Positions 33,874 through 44,416 of a stretch of 64,000 nucleotides of DNA are shown piece after piece (position 1 is the first letter of the stretch; each line of letters starts with the position of its first letter). The stretch is from Taudactylus pleione. Lineage: Eukaryota > Chordata > Amphibia > Anura > Myobatrachidae. Both the position numbers and the translations under genes were made by a program. The DNA lies in contig JAUIMM010000188.1 in assembly GCA_031769625.1 (NCBI GenBank), forward strand, positions 13,151,501 to 13,215,500, given 5' to 3'. Under the pieces are notes generated by a model. The model did not search any database. It was not told the origin of the DNA and saw only the letters and a program-made list of their open reading frames with translations.

Positions 33874-34680
33874 ACAAGTAAAAACAAGCTGTACAAATTA
33901 TTCATTCAGTACTGTAAACGTCTCATTCTACAATACACAAAAGGAATATTATTTTATTTTTTTAATACCAAGGTGTAATACAAAGATGGAAGATAGCAAT
34001 AATTTAGGGGAAAACTGTATTTCTCTTGCAATTTTGAGATCTGTGTAATAGCTTCATAGATTACCAAGGGCAACTGGGAATCACCATTCCTTATTTTACA
34101 TTTTGACAGCTTTGTGCCACTGCGCCTCTAGCATAACTTTGATTAAAGTTTTTCAAGTTATCCAATATTTCCTTTTGGGTCAGTAAATTTGGAAGACATA
34201 CTGAAATACTCAGCAACGAATGAACCTGGGAGAATTTTTTTTAATCTAAGAGTGTATCTCTTTCAAATATACATGCTAAAATCTTTCCCTAGTTTCCTTG
34301 AAAATTGAGAATTCAAGAATCCAATTACATATCAGACAGAAGTCTTTGATAGCCATTTTTTTAATTGGTTAAGGAATAAATGAAGCCAAGCTTTCAGGTA
34401 GTCGGTTTCAAGGGCAGTTTGGACAGTTCATTTTTTAGTGAACTGTACGAGGGGAAAATAATTAAAAACATGGTTTAATTATGATAGGATGTGTATTACC
34501 CCCCATTTTGCTAGTAATTACTCTTAAAAATTAAATAAATGTAAATTTAAAATGTAAAACAAGAGACGTAATTAATAAATAATTTTCATTTTGAAATAGT
34601 TATTAAATATTTATAATGGATTTCCTTTCGACCTTTAATCTAAGAATAGTCTAAATACTATACTATATGCCTTAGATTCA
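33874..34680. other. No gene seen
   Basis: Strongly AT-rich sequence without recognised features. Confidence 0.4.
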
Positions 34681-35522
34681 TAGATTTATTTATTTATTAC
34701 CAGTTATTTATATAGCGCACACATATTCCGCAGCGCTTTACAGAGTATATTTGGCCATTCACGTCAGTCCATGCCCCAGTGGAGCTTACAATCTATGGGG
34801 GTCATTCAGACCCACTCGCGAGCGGCAGTACACTCGCGCGCGAGACCCGGCGAGCGAAGGACTTTCCATCGCTCCGGGTCTCGCACCAAAGGGGGCGTGC
34901 TGTCGATGTTGATTGACAGCATGCCCCCTTTGGTGGGTGTGCCGGGGGCGTGCCTGCCAGATGGAGGCGTTCCCATGGGAACGCCTACCGTCTGAAGCCG
35001 GCCCCACTGACATCACTAGTGATGTCAGTGGGAGTGATTTTGGCTCTGATAGAGCCAAAATCACTCCAGGGCTTGTGGCTTGGAAACCCGACCGCAGGGT
35101 TTCCTTCGCAAGTCCGATGGTCGTGATGGTCAAGACCATCGCGACCATCTTGTTGGACGCTCGTATATGCTGTGGGTGGTGACCCACAGCTATACGAGCG
35201 TCCAGGAGGACGCTCCATTTTAATGGAAGAGGGCCCTGATTCAGAGCGAGCGCTCTGGTCAGAGCATCCGGCTCTGAATCAGGCCCTATATTCCCTATCA
35301 CATGCGCACACAAATACACACTAGGGTTAATTTGTGTTGGGAGACGATTAACCTACAAGTATATTTTTGGAGTGTGGGAGGAAACCGTAGCACCCGGAGG
35401 AAAGCCACGCAAGCACAGGGAGAATATACAACCTCCGCACAGGTAGGGTCGTGCTGGGAATCAAACCCATGACGTCAATGCTGTGAGGCAGTAATGCTAA
35501 CCATTACATCGTCTGTGCTGCC
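34681..35522 (-). mobile_element. SINE with tRNA-like head and L2-like body, antisense, split by a MITE
   Basis: Read on the minus strand, 35522-35287 is the head and body: a tRNA-like GGTTAGCATTACTGCCTCAC, a B-box-like GGGTTTGATTCCC, then TTTCCTCCCACACTCC and TTAACCCTAGTGTGTA. The tail continues at 34796-34681 (TGTAAGCTCCACTGG, AGCGCTGCGGAATATGTGTG) and ends in AATAAATAAATA. The gap is the MITE at 34797-35286. The intact copy at 56.3-56.6 kb confirms that the two halves join. Confidence 0.88.
34797..35286. mobile_element. Multi-hairpin MITE, copy 2 (inside a SINE)
   Basis: The ends are GGGGGTCATTCAGA and TCTGAATCAGGCCC. TAT lies on both sides (34794-34796, 35287-35289). Removing the element and one TAT gives ATCTATATTCCCTAT, matching the uninterrupted SINE at 56.5 kb (antisense GTCTATATTCGCTAT). 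Inner hairpins include GGCGTTCCC/GGGAACGCC, CCACTGACATCACT with its exact complement, GTGATTTTGGCTCT/AGAGCCAAAATCAC, and TGTGGGTGGTGACCCACA. It has no coding capacity. Confidence 0.95.
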
Positions 35523-36420
35523 CATAGATAAAATACTGTATATGGTGACATAAAGGTGATAATGACTGACCTTTCCAGATGTGCCACTTTTTGCGATTCT
35601 TAGCACTGCGCATCGGATTAACTGAGCATATGCATCCAGAAGCAATTCAGTCATACACTACACAGGGCTTGATTCAGAAATGTACGGTGTTGCAATTTCG
35701 TATGCTGCGGAGGAGCGATTGTTTGTAAAATAGCACCCTTCCCTAACATCACTGAGGTGGCCACCGGAGACATTGCAAGCAGCACCGCAACTGCATACAC
35801 ATTGGCAGCAAATACGCAAGTTGTCAGAAAATTGACCACGTGACTAACTCTATGGTCATGTAGCATGGGTGCGAGATCTAGGACACTGGAGCCATCTTAT
35901 CTAAGTAGGGGATTGCAGACGCCTGCTGTGACCCTCTCCCATTAAATTGAATCTGTTCATAGATCATGTGGACATAACCACGATAGTCGTGCAGTTTTGC
36001 AGTTTCATTCATTCACTCATAATGTTGACTGATGGAATGTTGGTCCTATTTGGTTATGCGCACATTGGGTGAAGTTGCAAAGGTTTGATCCTTCTGGAGA
36101 ACGTGCCACCCAGTGGTTACTGCAGAACACCAGAGTTGTATCATTGGCCGATGACCTTACGTACTGTAGATGAAGATGCAGCAACTAGATTTATGAACAT
36201 CTATTGGGCCTAGGTACTCGGGAGGGCATATCTAGCATATGCTGGTGTGTTTGCACCTTGGGTGTTGCTTATATTCTTCACAGCCTCCTGAAGAGGCCAT
36301 GGTCATTCCATCTTGGGCTCTGGCTGCTCACCACCTGGTCAGGCCTAGTGTGCTCCAATAACCAAGGAAAGATCTTTATATTAGAGTTGCACTGTCATGT
36401 AGCTGTTTAAATTGACCAAA
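35523..36420. other. MITE fragment and unassigned sequence
   Basis: GGGCTTGATTCAGAAATG at 35665 is a MITE end of the GATTCAG type. Its partner end was not found, so the element is probably truncated. The rest shows no gene. Confidence 0.45.
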
Positions 36421-36424
36421 TACG

Positions 36425-36985
36425 AATTATTATTATTGTTATTATCCTAATAATTATTATTAGTTATATGGTGTTAGTTATATTAGTTATAAGGGTTTTG
36501 CAGCGCCTCAAAAGTTCATAAACAAATAAGTAAACAAAAATACACCAACTTACAGTACAATACAATGCAGGACAAGGACATAGTTTATAAACATTGCTGC
36601 AATAGTAATGATAAAACTCAAAAAAGCAGCACGGCGTCAGCAACCAAGTGTTTGGCGTCCTTGTGGGGAGTCTGGAGTAGACGATCGTATCAGTGAGGGA
36701 AGGAGAAGCACATGAGGGAAGAGGGCTCTGCTCGTGAGTGCTTACATTCTAAAGGGGGAGGGGCAGACAGACAGGGGTGACACAGATTGGGTAGACAGTG
36801 AGAAAGAAGCACGGAGCAGCAGGTTAGGATGAGAGTCGGAGGGATGAAGTAGTGGGTCTTGAGAGCCCATTTGTGGATTTGTAGAGAAATGGAGAGCCTG
36901 ATAGGGAGAGGGAGAGAGTTCCAGAGGTAGGGACCAGCACAGACAAAATCTTGGAGGTGGGAGTGGGAGGAAGTAATCAGTTGGC
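36425..36985 (-). repeat. LINE/SINE tail fragment, antisense
   Basis: After a TTATTATTATT stretch, GGGTTTTGCAGCGCCTCAAA, AGGGCTCTGCTCGTGAGTGC and TTACATTCTAAAGGGGGAGG match the antisense tail type seen at 33.0 kb. It then continues into GAGTTCCAGAGGTAGGGACC and TCTTGGAGGTGGGAGTGGG. Probably a 3' untranslated region of an L2/CR1-type LINE; the family assignment is inference. Confidence 0.5.
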
Positions 36986-38505
36986 AAGAGAGGCGACATG
37001 AATTTGTTGAGCATGCATTTATTAGCTATAAATGTGTTTAAAATTTTTAATGAAAAACAATCTGTTTTTAAAATGACCCAGCACTCCATATTTAGGGCTT
37101 GAGGTCCTGGATCCAGAACCTAGAAATGCCTCACCTTTAATTTACAGTTTATAATTGGCCATTTGTTCTCAACAATGACATAGTTTTATTCTATCAAAAC
37201 AAATTTCCAGAGTTTCAACTTTTTTTTTTTGTTAACTTTTATATCTTTCAAAAAGCAAATGTAAAACCCTTTAAAACGCTTGTATTACTAATGCCAGTTA
37301 TTACGTTTTATCACAATCCTGTTAAACTGTAAGCACTTTACAAGTAAACTTTGCTTTTAGGAACATAAAGGACCTTTTTTGTGTGAGTAGAAAATGTAGC
37401 TATTAAAATAGGTTAGAGCAAATAAATATATACCATAATGTAGTCCATTGTTCCCTTGCAAATTATACGGTTAGTGCCACATGGCTGTCTAAATTAGATT
37501 CTTTGAAAATAGCCACCCATTAAAATTACAGTAAATGTAAAAGTCTCAGACATATTTCTAAATTGTAGTGTGTCTGCTACAATCTCATACACTTCACGGT
37601 CATCGTGGCCAATTTAAATAAGATGTTTGCAATTGATAAGTCTCAGCAGAGATTCGGTTCACTGTACAGAGCCGCAAAAAGTAACGAATCGAGCAAACAT
37701 ATCATCAAAATATTTCATTGTAACCCTATTTCCTCCTGTTTTTTAATGGCTCATTAACTTGGAAGAGTTTACAGTTCTCGTGAATCTTGGAAATAATGCA
37801 AGCTGTTGGTTGTGGGCTCTTGGAACATTTGGAACAAATTATTTCCAGTTTTCAAGTTTAAGTTAAGGAATGTCGGGCTGAGTAGACGAGCATGGAACAC
37901 ATTGTCAAAGAATTACAAAAAAAAAAGTTATTTTTTTTTTTACAGTTTGAAAAGAATTTCTAGAAATAAAAAAAACTAAGGCTTTTTATGCTATATCTGT
38001 TTCATTTATTTTCAGAAATTATTTCCCATAAAATCTGCAAATTGTTGTCATTAGGTAAGGAGGAAACACACGATTTACAACCTTAAGCTACACATTCTGT
38101 GCCTCATTGACATTATAACCACATGCTAAACCAGAAAGATTAAAAGGTTATTAGCTGTAGGTTATACTCACAGCAGCTTTCTGTGTGAATCACCCAACAG
38201 CAGTCACTACTCTAAGTTCAGCATTAGATTAAGAACGCCACCATTTTTGTCATATCAGGAAACTGGTTTTTAGCCATAATTATTGTGCCCAGCAGAGGTA
38301 TTTGCAAGATAAAACTTTTTATTAGGTTGGAGGTTCAAAGGAAATTTTTAGAAAAACAAGATACATGTGTGTCCAGAGATATGATGTCTTTCCATGGCAT
38401 ATTTAGCACACATTTCAGGTAAATGGTATTCTACCAAGTCAATAAATATTCCAAAGATGTTGGGATTTTTTATTAAAAAAAATTAAAACATTTTATTAAA
38501 AAAGG
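36986..38505. other. No gene seen
   Basis: AT-rich and low in repeats; nothing recognised on either strand. Confidence 0.4.
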
Positions 38506-39020
38506 GAAGCGTGGCTTGGCTGCTTGTATGAGTGGTCGCACCTCTAGAGAGCTCCGGCAGAGGGGTCCAAAAACTCCTTTACCGACTATTTGATTTGGTC
38601 CCTACTTGCACTCCACCTGCTACTCAGTGTGCTGTGGGACATCCAGACAGGTGCGGCAGCTACTTGGAGCACCGGGGATCAGACGTCAGCTGACTGCCTT
38701 CCTGCTTGTGGTGCCCAGCCCTCCTAGACGGTGGATCCGGGGTAACCTCTCCTGTGGTCCAGAAAGAGAGTTAGATAGTGGGAGAGCGCCGATCACTGTA
38801 CCCACTAATCTATCAACTGATAGAAAGCTGATAGGGCTCCTTTACAGGCATAAAAGCTCCTGAGTTATCTTTCCAGCGTGGAGCCGGTGGCTATTTTACC
38901 AACCTGGATAACATTGCAGCCATCAGTTGAGGTTGTTTGTTCTGCAGTCTCCCTATTATATCCTGCATCCTACTCAATCTAACAAGGGACTATCTGAGCG
39001 GTGAGTGTGTTTTCATATTT
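38506..39020 (+). repeat. Possible L1/Tx1-type LINE 5' untranslated region
   Basis: AAGCGTGGCTTGGCTGCTTG, GAGTGGTCGCACCTCTAGAG and AGCTCCGGCAGAGGGGTCC start a GC-richer block that reads like the leader of a non-LTR element. No ORF1 follows, because the sequence meets a (TA)n tract and the gypsy LTR. Assignment is tentative. Confidence 0.3.
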
Positions 39021-39203
39021 CATCCCAGGAATAGATCCTGTCATCACCCAAATTCGTATGCTGGAAGCTAATACTGAGGGCAAGCCACAAGTTTTAGCAT
39101 AATTCTCCCCCCATATTAGCAGATTGCTCTGCTGAAGAATCTCACATATGTTCACTCAGGGGGTATGCTGGACATACTATGGCCCATATGTTCTTAGACC
39201 ATT

Positions 39204-39206
<3 letters not shown>

Positions 39207-39235
<29 letters not shown>
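39207..39235. repeat. (TA)n tract
   Basis: Uninterrupted AT dinucleotides immediately outside the LTR boundary. Confidence 0.95.
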
Positions 39236-39238
<3 letters not shown>

Positions 39239-39243
39239 TGATA

Positions 39244-39681
39244 TGACAGGGATGGGGGGGGTCCCTCTCCTGGGGCAGATGGACACCTCCCCACACACAC
39301 AGCAGCCAGGAAACAGTATGCCAGTCCGGGATCTCGTGCAAGCTGGTCGGAACCAGTTTTTATTGTGCCAAATGGATAAATATAAACCAAACATAAACAT
39401 AAAACCTAGCACGTCTGGGCACTACTAAACAGGTTACTCCCTCTCTACAAGTGGCAGGGCCTACTGCCTTACCAAAAACACAGCACATTCAATTATCACA
39501 GTGTCTCTGAACAAACCTCAGTGTCTGTTCTCCCCAGGGTATGTGAGACCCTGAATCAAAACCTAACACAGCTTATATGAGCCACTTCCAGGTGCAACTA
39601 CTAATCAGCCTGCTCTCAGACTGAAAGGCCCAACACCTGGAATGGCCTGTGGATGGAGCGCCCCCTCTCTTCTCACATCCA
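39244..39681 (-). repeat. Ty3/gypsy-type 3' LTR
   Basis: On the minus strand it begins after a G-rich tract (CATGGGGGTG) resembling a polypurine primer and ends CCCTGTCA at 39244. It contains AATAAA (plus-strand TTTATT at 39359-39364) about 115 bases before the end, suitable as a poly(A) signal. The length of about 440 bp is ordinary. No second LTR is present in the window: the upstream part of the element is lost at about 42660. The exact 5' edge is uncertain by some bases. Confidence 0.6.
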
Positions 39682-39763
39682 CACCCCCATGACCCATTAT
39701 CCGGCTTTTACCAAAAGCTGACACTTCTGGTCTGTTTGGCATAACAGACTTTTCCTGGGGGTT

Positions 39764-40642
39764 TTAAAACACATATGATAGGAATCTGGGACACACATGA
39801 ATGCTATCCCAGACTTCTCTAGTGCTTCTATCACATACCCCCCTTTGTTTTGACCTGTGGGGCAGAACAACTGCAACCCCCAAACAATGAACATGTGACA
39901 AAGCTTCTGCATTGGCCAGCTGGGTTCCTGGTCTGTGTTCGATTATAAACTTAAAGTTTTGCAATGCCAAGAACCACCTTGTTATTCTCCCATTGCTCTC
40001 TTTGTTCTCTGACATCCATTTCAAAGGGGCATAGTCAGTGATCAGCCTGAATTTCCTTCCCATCAAGTAGTACCTGTGAGCATCTAATGCCCACTTTATG
40101 GCCAACGCTTCTTTCTCGACCATAGCATAGTTTTTCTCATGTACATTCACTTTCCTGCTTGAGTAAAATATAGGGTGTTCTTCACCTTCTTTGCTCTGGG
40201 ACAGGATCGCTCCAATGCCTACATCTGATGCATCAGTTTGTACAACAAACTCCCTGTCAAAATCAGGGGTCATCAGAACTGGTTGGGTATACAATGCTAT
40301 TTTTAACTCCTGAAAAGCCTTCTCTGCTTCAGGACTCCATTTAACCATGACCTTCGGTTTGCCTTTGGTAAGGTCAGTCAGTGGGACTGCAATGGTGGCA
40401 AAAATGGGTATAAATCTTCTAAAATACCCAGTAATCCCTAAGAAGGCTCTCACCTGCTTCTTATTCAGGGGTCTTGGCCAATTTTGACTTGCCTCAATTT
40501 TACCAAGCTGTGGCTTTATCAAACCTCCACCAATGGTGTAGCTGAGATACTTTACTTCTTCCATCCCTAGGCAACAGCCTTTTGGGTTAGCTGTCAATTC
40601 TGCCCTATAGATGGAGTCCAACACTGCTTGTACTCTGGGCAA
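39764..40642 (-). pseudogene. Gypsy-type RT end and RNase H
   Basis: The 292-codon open frame starts with the end of RT (LDSIYRAELTANPKGCCLG), followed by NKKQVRAFLGITGYFRRFIP, the RT-RNase H connection. RNase H follows with its acidic residues in FVVQTDASDVGIGAILSQ, then MVEKEALAIKWALDAHRYYL and LITDYAPLKWM. The tail EHRPGTQLANAEALSHVH is the usual end of Ty3-type RNase H. It is the 3'-most coding region of this element: only a short tail and the LTR follow, so integrase is not downstream. The frame is intact in this piece, but the polyprotein is broken upstream. Confidence 0.95.
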
Positions 40643-41062
40643 GTGAGACTGCCAATCAGGACTATGAATGACTACATGATCTGGATAAGCAGCAGCATAC
40701 TGTCTATGGGGCTTAGAATTCTATCCATCATCCTTTGAAAGGTAGCCAGTGCCCCATGTAACCCAAAGGGCAACATCTTGTATTGGAACAACCCTTCTGC
40801 TGCAGAAAAAGCTGTCTTTTCTTTGGCATTCTCAGTTAACAGCACTCTTTGGTTAAGTCTACAGTGGTTAAATACTTGTCTGTTCCTAGTCTTTCAATTA
40901 GTTCATCCACCCTAGGCATTGAGTAGGCATCAAACTTTGACACACTGTTTAATTTTTGGAAATAGTTGCAGAAATGCACACGCCCGCAGGCTTTGGAATA
41001 AGCACAATGGGACTTGACCACTCACTATGCGATTCTTCAATTACACCCAATTCCAACATTTT
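40643..41062 (-). pseudogene. Gypsy-type RT core, frameshifted
   Basis: Minus strand. PKACGRVHFCNYFQKLNSVS and KFDAYSMPRVDELIERLG, then YLTTVDLTKE, form the fingers and the first catalytic Asp. Several shifts and stops occur between about 40840 and 40640. The YLDD catalytic block region is badly damaged: the plus strand near 40680-40740 no longer gives it in one frame. This piece joins the N-terminal RT region in the next ORF, about 60 codons upstream. Confidence 0.9.
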
Positions 41063-41539
41063 TTAAATTTCTTTAGAAACTAATTCTCTTTGGGCTTCTG
41101 GTAACCTATAGGGCTTTAGGTTAATCTTAACCCCTGGGTCAGTGATTATGTCATGTTTAATGACTGTGGTTTTGCCCGGTATATCTGAAAACAAAACCCT
41201 ATTTCTGATAAGAAATTCCTTAACTTCCTGCTGTTGAACTGCCAACAGGGTTTTAGCTACTGTCACTTCAGGAACCAGTGGCCCTGGGTTTACTGGAGTG
41301 GCTGGGACTGCTGACAGAGCTGCTATATCCTTCCAAGGTTTTATAAGATTTACATGGTATATCTGCTCTGGTTTTCTTTTCCCAGGCTGGTAAACTTTAT
41401 AATTAACCTCCCCCACTTTTCCTAGAATTTCAAAGGGTCCTTGCCACTTAGCCAAAAGTTTATTTTCTACTGTGGGAACCAAAACCAACACTCTGTCCCC
41501 AGGAGCAAAGATGCGTAACTGAGCATTGTGGTTATACAC
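41063..41539 (-). pseudogene. Integrase C-terminus fused to RT N-terminus
   Basis: One uninterrupted 158-codon frame. Residues about 8-70 carry the integrase GPY/F module (KWQGPFEILGKVGEVNYKVY) and YHVNLIKPW, the usual end of gypsy integrase. After a linker of about 40 residues, residues 105-158 give VLFSDIPGKTTVIKHDI and INLKPYRLPEAQRELV, the start of RT. Integrase therefore precedes RT in the same reading frame. In most Ty3/gypsy elements integrase is last. Known exceptions are the Gmr1-like elements of fish and other deuterostomes. Confidence 0.95.
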
Positions 41540-41812
41540 CCTCTGCTGTGCCTGTTGGGCCCATTCCTAGTGCTCTCTCACTATCGGCACCACAGCAGCA
41601 ATTCTTTCCTGCATTTGGGAAACATGTTCAATAACAGTTTTATACGGACTGGACTGCTTCTCCCATGTCTCTTGGGTGTCTCCCGTACAACAAATTGAAA
41701 GGTGAAAACCCGGTGGAGGATTGGGGAACCTCTCTTATGGCCAACAACAAATACGGCAATAAGTAATCCCGATCTCTACTATCTTTGTCCACTAATTTTC
41801 TTAGCATGTGTT

Positions 41813-42271
41813 TTAAAGTTTTGTTAAACCTTGCACTAACCCATCGGTCTGGGGGTGATACACAGAAGTTCTTAACTGGGCAATTTTAAACAGGTGGCAT
41901 AACTGTTTCATGATTTTTGAGATACATGGGGTACCTTGGTCAGTCAGGATTTCCTTAGGTATTCCCAACCTGCTAAAGACATGGACTAATTCTCTAGCAA
42001 TGGTCTTTGTTGATGTTTTGCGCAATGGTATCGCTTCCGGGTACCCGGTAGCATAATCCATTATCACCAGAATATATTGATGACCTCGGGCAGACTTCAT
42101 TAATGATCCAACCAAATCCATAGCTATTCTTTCAAATGGAACCTCAATAATGGGTAATGGGACAAGTGGACTTTTAAAATGCGGTCTTGGAGCATGATAT
42201 TGACATTCAGGGCAGGATGCACAATAGTCAGATACCTCTTTATGAAGCCTGGGCCAGAAAAACCTCTGCAA
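41813..42271 (-). pseudogene. Gypsy-type integrase core
   Basis: The frame runs FFWPRLHKEVSDYCASCPEC, the second half of the HHCC zinc-binding region. The catalytic domain follows: IAMDLVGSL (first Asp), ILTDQGTPCISKIM (second Asp) and YHPQTDGLVQGL, where the usual Glu position after the second Asp is not clear. Upstream, beyond a frameshift near 42290, LDLAHGHKAAGHLG supplies the HH half. Between 41813 and 41540 the frame is broken by shifts, then continues into the GPY/F module. Integrase inserts the DNA copy into the genome. Confidence 0.93.
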
Positions 42272-42662
42272 AATTCGCTCAGTGGTTTTTTTCTACCCCT
42301 AGGTGACCTGCAGCTTTATGACCATGAGCCAGATCTAACACTGTTCTTCTGTATGCCTTGGGAACTATTCATTGTTCCACAATATCTTCCCCTTTCTTAG
42401 TCACCTGTTAGAAAAAATCCTGACATACTGCCATGTGAGGATATGACAACGGACTATCAGGGTCTTTGGGTTTACCATCAATCACTTTTACATTCTCCCT
42501 GGCTTTTACCAGAGTGGGGTCATTTAACTGTTCCACGGCAAAGATCTCTTTTCTGACTTCAAGATCAGGCAGACGATCAACTGGCTCAATAACACTTTCC
42601 ATCTCAGTGGGAGGCACATCACCTAGTGAGCCACCATCACTCTCAGCATTCTCTGGTTCGCC
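42272..42662 (-). pseudogene. Region upstream of gypsy integrase
   Basis: The frame 42660-42408 includes DLEVRKEIFAVEQLNDPTLV and KDPDSPLSYPHM, resembling the variable linker before the integrase zinc finger. Protease and gag are missing. Homology to the element stops at about 42661, where Penelope-type repeat sequence begins. The element is 5' truncated there. Confidence 0.7.
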
Positions 42663-42910
42663 AAATGTGCTTACCTTTAAAGAGAAGGTACTTAAATCGG
42701 GTGGTTTCAGCTCAGGGTGTTCCATCAGCACGGCCAGCGAGGACATACGGCAGAAGTGGAGAGCTCAAAGGTCGTCTCCAAGCAACTGGGACGCCCGGCG
42801 GGACATGTCACTGGAGACTGCTACACTGAAACAGCAACCGTGCTGCTGGAACACGCTGCGCTGAGACCACCCGATTTCAGCACCTTCTCTTTAAAGGTAA
42901 GCACCTTTCC
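42661..42910. repeat. Inverted repeat, 73-bp arms, Penelope-type terminal sequence
   Basis: 42661-42733 and 42838-42910 are reverse complements at about nine mismatches in 73. The shared central word is TTACCTTTAAAGAGAAGG. The loop is GC-rich. The right arm runs straight into the hammerhead-like motif at 42926, so this is probably a Penelope terminal repeat with an inverted partial copy, inserted into the gypsy element. Confidence 0.8.
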
Positions 42911-42925
42911 TACACTCTGTTGGCA

Positions 42926-42982
42926 GGTACAGTCCTGATGAAAAGGCTTATAGCCTTGAAACATTGACTTCTATTCTGTACC
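42926..42982 (+). ncRNA. Candidate hammerhead ribozyme (Penelope-type)
   Basis: The core CTGATGA (42935-42941) is followed by a five-bp stem II, AAGGC/GCCTT, with loop TTATA, and then GAAA (42958-42961). Stem I is formed by GGTACAG (42926-42932) and CTGTACC (42976-42982), seven perfect pairs. Stem III and the cleavage triplet lie in CATTGACTTCTATT and are short, as described for ribozymes in Penelope-like elements. The conserved hammerhead core bases are present. Whether it cleaves is unknown. Confidence 0.6.
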
Positions 42983-43330
42983 CATGTTTTTTTATATTTA
43001 AACACGTTTTGACCCTTATAAATTGTGAGTGCCGCCATCCTTCTTTTCCTTATCGGTGTGATGCTATCATGCACCACCATAGGAGAAGTCTTTTGTTATA
43101 TATATATATATATATATATATAGTGGTACAGAATAGAACTCCGGCACTCCAGTGCTAACAGTAATGATCTTGCTCCGGTGCCCTCCTAGAGGGTAGGCGC
43201 CCCCACACGCATGTAGAACAGATATAGGACTATAACAAAACAAAAGACCTTGCGCTAAATGAGGCACCTGTATTGGCTGATTCGTTTATCTCTAGCAGCT
43301 ACCAGCACAAAAACACATGGAGAATGCCAA
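42983..43330. other. Penelope-type terminal sequence and (TA)n
   Basis: Contains a (TA)n tract (43098-43122) and GGTAGGCGCCCCCACACGCA at 43192, which is inverted relative to 43999-44025 (GACGCCTGTTCTACATGTGT). The block 43190-44030 may therefore be another element with inverted ends. Confidence 0.45.
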
Positions 43331-44022
43331 TCTCCACATACAAGAAAAATGAAACGAAAGAAATGTGTAGTGCTTAGTGGCGCTCAGAAACACAGGAAAT
43401 AAACATTCCAAAAAATATATTGATTATAATATTAATTTTAATAATAATCGATTGAACATAAAAATATATAGAATTTATACATTTATCCACAATAAAAATG
43501 GATCCCGGGAGTACATATAATGTAATAAGATTTAGACAGTACACATCATATAACAGATAACAAATAAAAACAATCAGATCTTACACAGCTGTAATAGTAT
43601 CACTGTCTAAGTCATGGTTATAATGATACTATGTAGGAGAGCTTAAGATGAACAAAGTAGCAAGTAGCTTGTTGACAGTCCAGAAACAGATCTAAAATGT
43701 CAGCCTTTTTTATTATTGTTCCATTGGCGCTGAATATATTAAGAGAAAACAATGGTGCACGTGTTGTTATGTTCTAGTGATGCTTGAATTGGTTACTTGG
43801 ATAGTATACCCACAAATGTAGAATGTGGATAACCAGTGTCCCCATAAATATACTATCCTGAACTGCCGGAAAAAATTGTGTGGGCCGACAGTAGACACAT
43901 TTTTGTCCTGAGGAAGGGGATTCGATCCCCGAAACATTGGCAACATAATAAATTCCCCTGCTATGGGGTTCTTAGTTTGAATACCTAAAGTCTCTGAGTG
44001 ACGCCTGTTCTACATGTGTGTC

Positions 44023-44029
<7 letters not shown>
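43331..44029. other. AT-rich block with a second hammerhead-like motif
   Basis: No coding capacity. At 43908-43934 CTGAGGA, stem GGGGA/TCCCC and GAAA reproduce the hammerhead layout, but with G in place of the conserved U of CTGATGA, so it is probably inactive. The setting resembles Penelope terminal repeats. Confidence 0.5.
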
Positions 44030-44030
<1 letters not shown>

Positions 44031-44075
<45 letters not shown>

Positions 44076-44077
44076 TT
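44031..44077. repeat. (TA)n tract
   Basis: About 23 AT dinucleotides just before the LINE 5' region. Confidence 0.95.
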
Positions 44078-44416
44078 GGAATAGCTATTTCAAGATGCAC
44101 TTTTTCTTCATATATTAGTACGTAGCTCAATCTCCTCATTTAGAAGTCTCCATGTATCTTCATTCAGTTCTCGCAATTACCTAATGTGTTAAGGCTCCAG
44201 ATAAGCCATGTCTGCAATTTAATGTGTGATTGCCCATACAATGTTAAATATTTCCCTATCATCATCTCAACTGGGCATATTTGCAACTGGCATTCTTTCT
44301 ACTGTTATTGGGTGCTGTTTTTTGTATCAATTAAAAATTCACATTCTGGAAGATCAGCTTCATCCCAACCACGACGCACACCCAAAAATAAATAACCTCT
44401 GCAGCCTGTTTCCCCT

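Noticed and set aside
34786..35319. 177-codon minus-strand frame
   Set aside because: It runs across a hairpin-rich MITE and into SINE sequence on both sides, crossing the insertion junctions.
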